DNA of 64,000 nucleotides from Parietaria judaica (lineage: Eukaryota > Streptophyta > Magnoliopsida > Rosales > Urticaceae). The position numbers were made by a program, and so were the translations under genes. Below the pieces are notes generated by a model. The model was given only the letters and a program-made list of their open reading frames with translations. It did no database searches and was not told the origin of the DNA. Shown piece after piece: positions 59,273 through 64,000 of this stretch (its first letter is position 1; every line of letters begins with the position of its first letter). The stretch is from the NCBI GenBank assembly GCA_954871525.1, contig OX940870.1, positions 13,857,501-13,921,500 on the forward strand. Direction: 5' to 3'.

Positions 59273-60430
59273 GGATGTGAAGTTGTGATCCCAAAGCTGT
59301 CAATTTCCAGGGGCAAGAAGGGTTGCTAATAAGAAAATGGAAGCAACAAGTTCAAACCGTGGCACATCGATGAAGCCATAAACGAAACGATGTCGAAAAG
59401 CGCTTATGAACGACGTAACTCAACAATATAGGAAAAGGAAACCGAGCTCTTATCTACAGCTAAATTTATAAAAACAGACTGGAAATTAAAATAACAATAA
59501 ACAGAAGCAGGAGAGCAATACAAACAGAATATCACGAAAAACGCAAACATGAATGACATACGATGAAGGTACAGCAAGTCAGCAATACTACAAAGCTACA
59601 TTAAAAGTAAAACTGAGGCATAAGAAAAACAACGAATACAGTATTATTTTTCAGAAATTTAGTAAATGAAAGACAAAAATAAAAAATATATCAGAGTGAA
59701 ACAACACTGAAAAGAAATGAATAAAGAAAACAGCACAAGAGTAGATCCAAAATCAGCATCGGAAATAAAAACCGACATGGAATGTAAAAACGGCAGCACA
59801 GCCCAAATAACAAAAAGCTATTAACCGGAAAACCATAGTAGCATTCATATGCTACTGATTACCATAGTAGCATTTGAACTCTCCCATGTCTTGTAGATTT
59901 TGATTCGGTTATATATAATATATGTATACAAAAAACACACTTCATAACTTCACATCGGCGACATATAAAGGTACAAATCAGAATTGTTTTCAGCCTAAAA
60001 TTTTGAAGTATAAGACAGTAAAAGCAGGTTTTTCGAGCATTTCATGGAAGCTTCTTGTGAATGCACTAAAAGCGGCATTTAATCAAACAAGTGATGTGCT
60101 TTTTGATCTAAAATTTCTCAAGTTATATACCCTTTTCGTAAACGCAAAAAGGGTACCAGAAATCAAGGCATCGCAATTCGAGTTCAACAACATACATCAA
60201 GTTCATACTGACAGATAAACAATCCAGCAGTCAGATTCATAGCCATTTCATTCTTCCAAACGGTAACGATGAACGAACCTTTCAGTGAGCGTAAATGAGA
60301 GTTGAAATCCAGAGAGACGAGTGGTTGAAGATTAGACGAGAAGGAAGCTCGTCGATTCCATGCAAAGAGGAGGAGACCAGTTTGACGGCAAGCAAGGAGA
60401 GAGAGACAGAGAGAAATAAGTCAAAAACGA
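59273..60430 (-). promoter_or_regulatory. 5' UTR with ~1-kb intron and promoter side of the 99-residue gene
   Basis: On the minus strand, a CT-rich leader (TCTCTCTGTCTCTCTCTC, about 60395-60415) leads to a donor-like AAAG|GTTCG at about 60280. The acceptor TTGACAG lies near 59299-59305. The intron contains no other gene. The reading frame at 59922-60218 on the plus strand has no domain. Confidence 0.5.
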
Positions 60431-61206
60431 CGAAATAAATAATACGACAAGTCGTTGTTCTGATATTGTTTGAATTCCAAACTTGAGCCACTAAAAGACC
60501 CTTTTCGAATACGACCACTCTGATTTACTACCTACCATTATACATACATATATGTGTATATATATACACACACACCATTATAGTCTCAACTTAAACGTCC
60601 CGTTTATGGCCTTTTTCAAGAAGCCGATTATCTGCTTCACCTACGAACACTACAATCGTATATTCATAAGAAGGCAAATTAAAACTCATTTAATTATACC
60701 CAATAACATTTTATATCTAATATGGGAAATTCTGGGATTTTAACTCTTGTCTATTCATTATATAAAAAAAATAAAATTATTGTGAACATTTTTTCTTTCT
60801 TTTTTCGCGGTTTATGGATCATGGTGAGACAACTTCACCAAAGTCTCTTTTATATAGTATGTTTGTTTCAGCTTAAAAAAAAGTTAGTTTTTGTTTTTAG
60901 AATAAAGTAAAAGAAATCATAGCTAATAGCCACATTATTACGTCTAGATTGCATTTTAACAAACGTAAGATTCTAATTTCTAAAAAATAGCCGATTTAGA
61001 TGATGTGGCGTTTTTTACCACATGCTCCTCACTCTATTATTTACTGATTTTTGGGCGTTGAATTTTATATTAACTATAATATCTCACGTAGGAATGTGGT
61101 TTATTGTTGGTAAGTTCCATAATTTTAGCTATTGTTTTGACAATTTGAATATTTCAATGCCACTCTCTCTCTCTGCCCATCTCTCTGTCTCATCGGCATC
61201 CTATTT
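60431..61206. other. AT-rich intergenic DNA
   Basis: Short TA/CA microsatellite at about 60543-60573. No gene, RNA or transposon border recognised. Confidence 0.5.
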
Positions 61207-61560
61207 CAAATCCAGAGCGAGGCATCTTCGTGCAATAGGAAGTGAAGGACGCTCTGCTCAATGTTCCTCCTGGCGGCCAAGACCTTCACCTTCGGTCCTC
61301 CGCAGGTAATCCCAGAACCACGAGCGCAAGCAATCATTTTTTTAATTCGGACTGGTTGCTGAACCGGGGCTTTTAGCAGCTTCTCACGCAAATCTGCCTC
61401 GCCTTGTCGGCGCTCACGCTCCGGGAAAGCAGCCGGAGGCCGTCAATCGACTCTTGTTCAGCCTGCGGGGTTTGCAGGACAAGGAGAGCAACATTGCCGT
61501 GATCGAGATGCTGACGGTTCTGCCGCCGGCAAAGACGATTCAGACACGCGGATGAAGACT
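61207..61560 (+). pseudogene. Importin/transportin-like pseudogene fragment
   Basis: A first exon-like piece (about 61207-61306) reads QIQSEASSCNRK, then KDALLN, then, after a one-base shift, FLLAAKTFTFGPPQ. After a 72-bp intron (GTAATC..GCAG) a second piece reads LLTQICLALSALTLRE, shifts frame, and continues KQPEAVNRLLFSLRGLQDK and SNIAVIEMLTVLP. This order matches the N-terminal HEAT-repeat part of the plant importin-beta family related to transportin-3 (At1g12930-like, from memory). Frameshifts, the stop soon after at about 61554, and the absence of the remaining ~850 residues mark it as a pseudogene. A retained intron argues for a genomic fragment rather than a retrocopy. Confidence 0.62.
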
Positions 61561-62150
61561 ATTCTGACGAAGAGGACGACGATTCTCACGCGTGCGTAGA
61601 AAGGTCCATTCCGATCGAGCGGTATATCGAAGCAGCTTTGGTTTTCGGTGATTTATGATCTTTCAATTTCACGTTTTTCGGATTCAATTTCGCAAGGAAG
61701 CTGGAAGATATAGCATTATTTACGAATTAGGATTGTGGGATTAATATATTGTTCAGCAACTATTAATCTAGGACTCTGTTTGATTAAAAAAAATTGGAAT
61801 GGTATTTTTGTACAATAATTACAAAAATTAACAAACTGATTAATTGAAAGGAAGTGTATTACATAAACATGTTGCAACAATTAAGTTTGATTTATTGAAT
61901 AATTGAACTATTTTCTGTCAAACTGATCTCAATGGGTCGGAAGGCTTGGGCGGGGCCGTTGGCTAAATCGAGAATTTTTTCTCTTGTTTTTGTCGTGTAA
62001 TTTGTGTCTATTCGTGTTTATTCGAATTGTAAATGTATGTAAATTCGAATTGTGAATGTAAATTTATTAGTTTATTCGTGTAAATGTATGTTAATTCGAA
62101 TTGTAAATTTATGTTAATTGTTTTATTCGTATATATTCATGTAATGTATG
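61561..62150. other. Intergenic DNA with short AATTCG/ATGTAA repeats
   Basis: From about 62000 the words ATTCGAATTGTAAATGTATGT recur in degenerate form. No gene recognised. Confidence 0.5.
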
Positions 62151-62408
62151 TTAAATTTTGGTTTTCTGCTTCTTCTTATGGTAACTCCGCATAGTATCCC
62201 AGATGAAGTTCCGCACATCGTTCGGGACTTCGGTACACGGCGCGGCATTTTTGTTCTTATCATTGCCGGCCAAATGTTGTTTCATTCTGGTGATCCCGCC
62301 ACCTCTGATCTCTTTCCCGCAGTAGTTGCACTTGAAACCGGAGTTGTTGCTCGGATCCATATAGAGAGTGCAATGCTCCCTCGCAATGTTGTCTTTACTC
62401 ATTTTCAA
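62151..62408 (-). pseudogene. BED zinc finger of a hAT transposase, remnant
   Basis: Reads MKMSKDNIAREHC (start 62408), DPSNNSGFKCNYCGKEIRGG, then ITRMKQHLAGNDKNKNAAPC, the C-x2-C and H-x5-C pattern of a plant BED finger that binds transposon ends. It stops at 62151, and no catalytic or dimerisation domain follows, so only the N-terminal exon of the transposase survives. A tandem repeat lies directly upstream and may belong to the 5' part of the same element. Confidence 0.7.
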
Positions 62409-62523
62409 AGTTCAACCTAAACTACTAGACTATTTAAAAAAATCCTCGAGAAACAAATTAAATTCTCCCAAAGTACCACATTATTGTAGGATTATGAAAG
62501 CTGACGGGAAGAAAAAACAGAAT

Positions 62524-63420
62524 ATTACCGAGAAATTACGACCAGATAAACTTGAAGACTTTCGCCGCAGAAAACACCAAAAAATACACCAAATACTTTC
62601 GCCGCAATTAAGACAAAAACCGGAATGTCTTCAAATCTGCAAAAAATTTACCTCAAAAAATCAGATTTCCAAAAATATTTAATAAATGAAAACACCCAAA
62701 AAAATGAGTACATTACCGAGAAAATCATCAAAAGATGAACTTCCCACACTTTCGCCGCAATTAAGACAAAAACCGAAATGTCGTAAAATCTACAAAAAGT
62801 TTACCTCAAAAAATCAGACTCAGATTTCCAAAACTATTTAATAAATGAAAACACCAAAAAAAAAAAAATGAGTACATTACCGAGAAAATCACCAAAAGAT
62901 AAACTTCCCACACTTTCGACGCAATTAAGACAAAAACCGAAATGTCGTAAAATCTGTAAAAAAATTTACCTCAAAAAATCAGATTAATATTTGAAAAATA
63001 ATTAATAAATGAAAATACCCAAAAAAATGAGCACATTGCCTTGAAAATCACGAAAGCTAAACTTCAAACACTTTCCCCGCAATTATGACGAAAACCGAAA
63101 TACCATCAAATCTGAAAATAAAATACACCAAAAAATCACATTAATATTTCAAAAAATAATTAGTAAAGGAAAACACCCAAAAAAATTAGTAGATTACCTC
63201 GACAAAACACGCAAGATAAAGTTGCAATACTTTTGTCGCAGTTATAGGTAAAACCGAATTATCGTCGAATCTGCAAATTTTTTACAGAAAAAAATTAGAT
63301 TAATATTTTTAAAAAATATTTCAGTTACGAAAAAACCCCTAAAAATTAATAGATTGCTTCATAAAACACAAAAAGTAAATTTTAAATACTTTTGCCATAA
63401 TTATTAAATAATCCGAATTA
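62524..63420. repeat. ~160-bp tandem repeat array
   Basis: Copies begin with ATTACC/ATTGCC at about 62524, 62712, 62876, 63035, 63193 and 63353, giving periods of 188, 164, 159, 158 and 160 bp. Shared words are TTTCGCCGCAATTA, AAAACCGAAATGTCG, TTTACCTCAAAAAATCAGA and AATAAATGAAAACACCC. Divergence grows from left to right, and the last copy is partial. Confidence 0.85.
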
Positions 63421-64000
63421 AGCCTCCGCCTAAAAATTGACCCAATTTCATAAAAACTATTTCAATAATTTATTATTCAACTATATACATATAAAAAATT
63501 GATTAAATAGCTCTAAAACATAAAAATGCAATCTTGATATGAATCTTTATAAATTTTACATAATAAACCTAAAACATATTGTAATCTTTATATATTTCAT
63601 CTAAATCCAACAAAATAATTACAAATAAAGTCATAGAAACAAGTTTTCAACAACATATATTCATAAAAATGCAAAAATACAACTCAAAATCCTTAAAGTG
63701 TCATCCTTTATCAATGACCAAACATAAACTCATGAACAACTCAATCTTACTTTCTATAACTTATGCCAATCATCTCAAATTCGTGTAAAATAAGTAAATA
63801 TCAAAGAAAAATTGCAAGAAACATATAGATCTATGATTATAACTCATAAATATACCCAATAGTTCGAATTTTTTTTTGAAGAAATTCGGTGTAAAAATCT
63901 TAAAACCAAACTTTGCAAACTTTTGCCACACAAAACAATTTCCATTAAAAAGCTTGAGTTTGGCCGAAAAGAGGATACTTACCAGCTCCAAAATTGCCGA
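63421..64000. other. AT-rich intergenic DNA to the window edge
   Basis: No gene or repeat border recognised. The reading frame at 63770-63991 on the minus strand is very Phe/Lys-rich and has no domain. Confidence 0.5.

Noticed and set aside
62524..63420. CRISPR-like array
   Set aside because: The repeats are about 160 bp, without unique spacers, diverged, and in plant nuclear DNA; this is an ordinary tandem repeat.

Overview
The window looks like nuclear DNA of a flowering plant, most likely a eudicot. Genes are widely spaced and intron-rich with GT..AG junctions, the protein families are plant-type, intergenic DNA is AT-rich, and much of the sequence is LTR retrotransposon, hAT, LINE and MITE DNA. 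Species cannot be named from the sequence alone.

Layout. (1) 0.2-12.2 kb: a ~6 kb direct tandem duplication carrying two copies of peroxisomal enoyl-CoA hydratase 2 (ECH2), both on the minus strand. Copy 1 (478-2773) is an intact 11-exon gene for 307 residues ending in the peroxisomal signal SSL. Copy 2 keeps all splice sites but has a nonsense codon that removes the last 17 residues with that signal, and a damaged hydratase motif. (2) 12.4-15.8 kb: CCT2, the beta subunit of the cytosolic chaperonin (11 exons, 527 residues). (3) 16.5-38.8 kb: a nested transposon stack. A Ty1/Copia element is interrupted in gag by a 2.7-kb LTR-like insert and in pol by a hAT transposon with its own decayed transposase. 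The hAT is interrupted by an 11-kb Ty3/Gypsy (Tat-like) element, which carries a multi-exon gene in antisense. (4) 38.8-43.1 kb: a LINE fragment and a small deletion-derived Copia element. (5) 44.2-49.4 kb: an 8-exon SKU5-similar (SKS) multicopper-oxidase-like gene encoding 541 residues. (6) 49.4-58.9 kb: intergenic, with a three-level nest of small DNA transposons (53.2-55.5 kb) and a 91-bp tandem repeat. (7) 58.97-59.27 kb: a 99-residue conserved plant protein of unknown role with a likely 5'-UTR intron. (8) 61.2-64 kb: an importin-like pseudogene fragment, a BED zinc-finger remnant of a hAT transposase, and a ~160-bp tandem repeat.

The genes do not form a pathway. ECH2 acts in peroxisomal beta-oxidation of unsaturated fatty acids, CCT2 in actin/tubulin folding, and SKS proteins in the cell wall. 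From memory, ECH2 and SKS5 are adjacent in Arabidopsis (At1g76150/At1g76160), so the framework may be an old syntenic block expanded here by transposons. No CRISPR array, rRNA, tRNA or bacterial-type operon was seen. All family assignments come from reading translations by eye; no database search was run.
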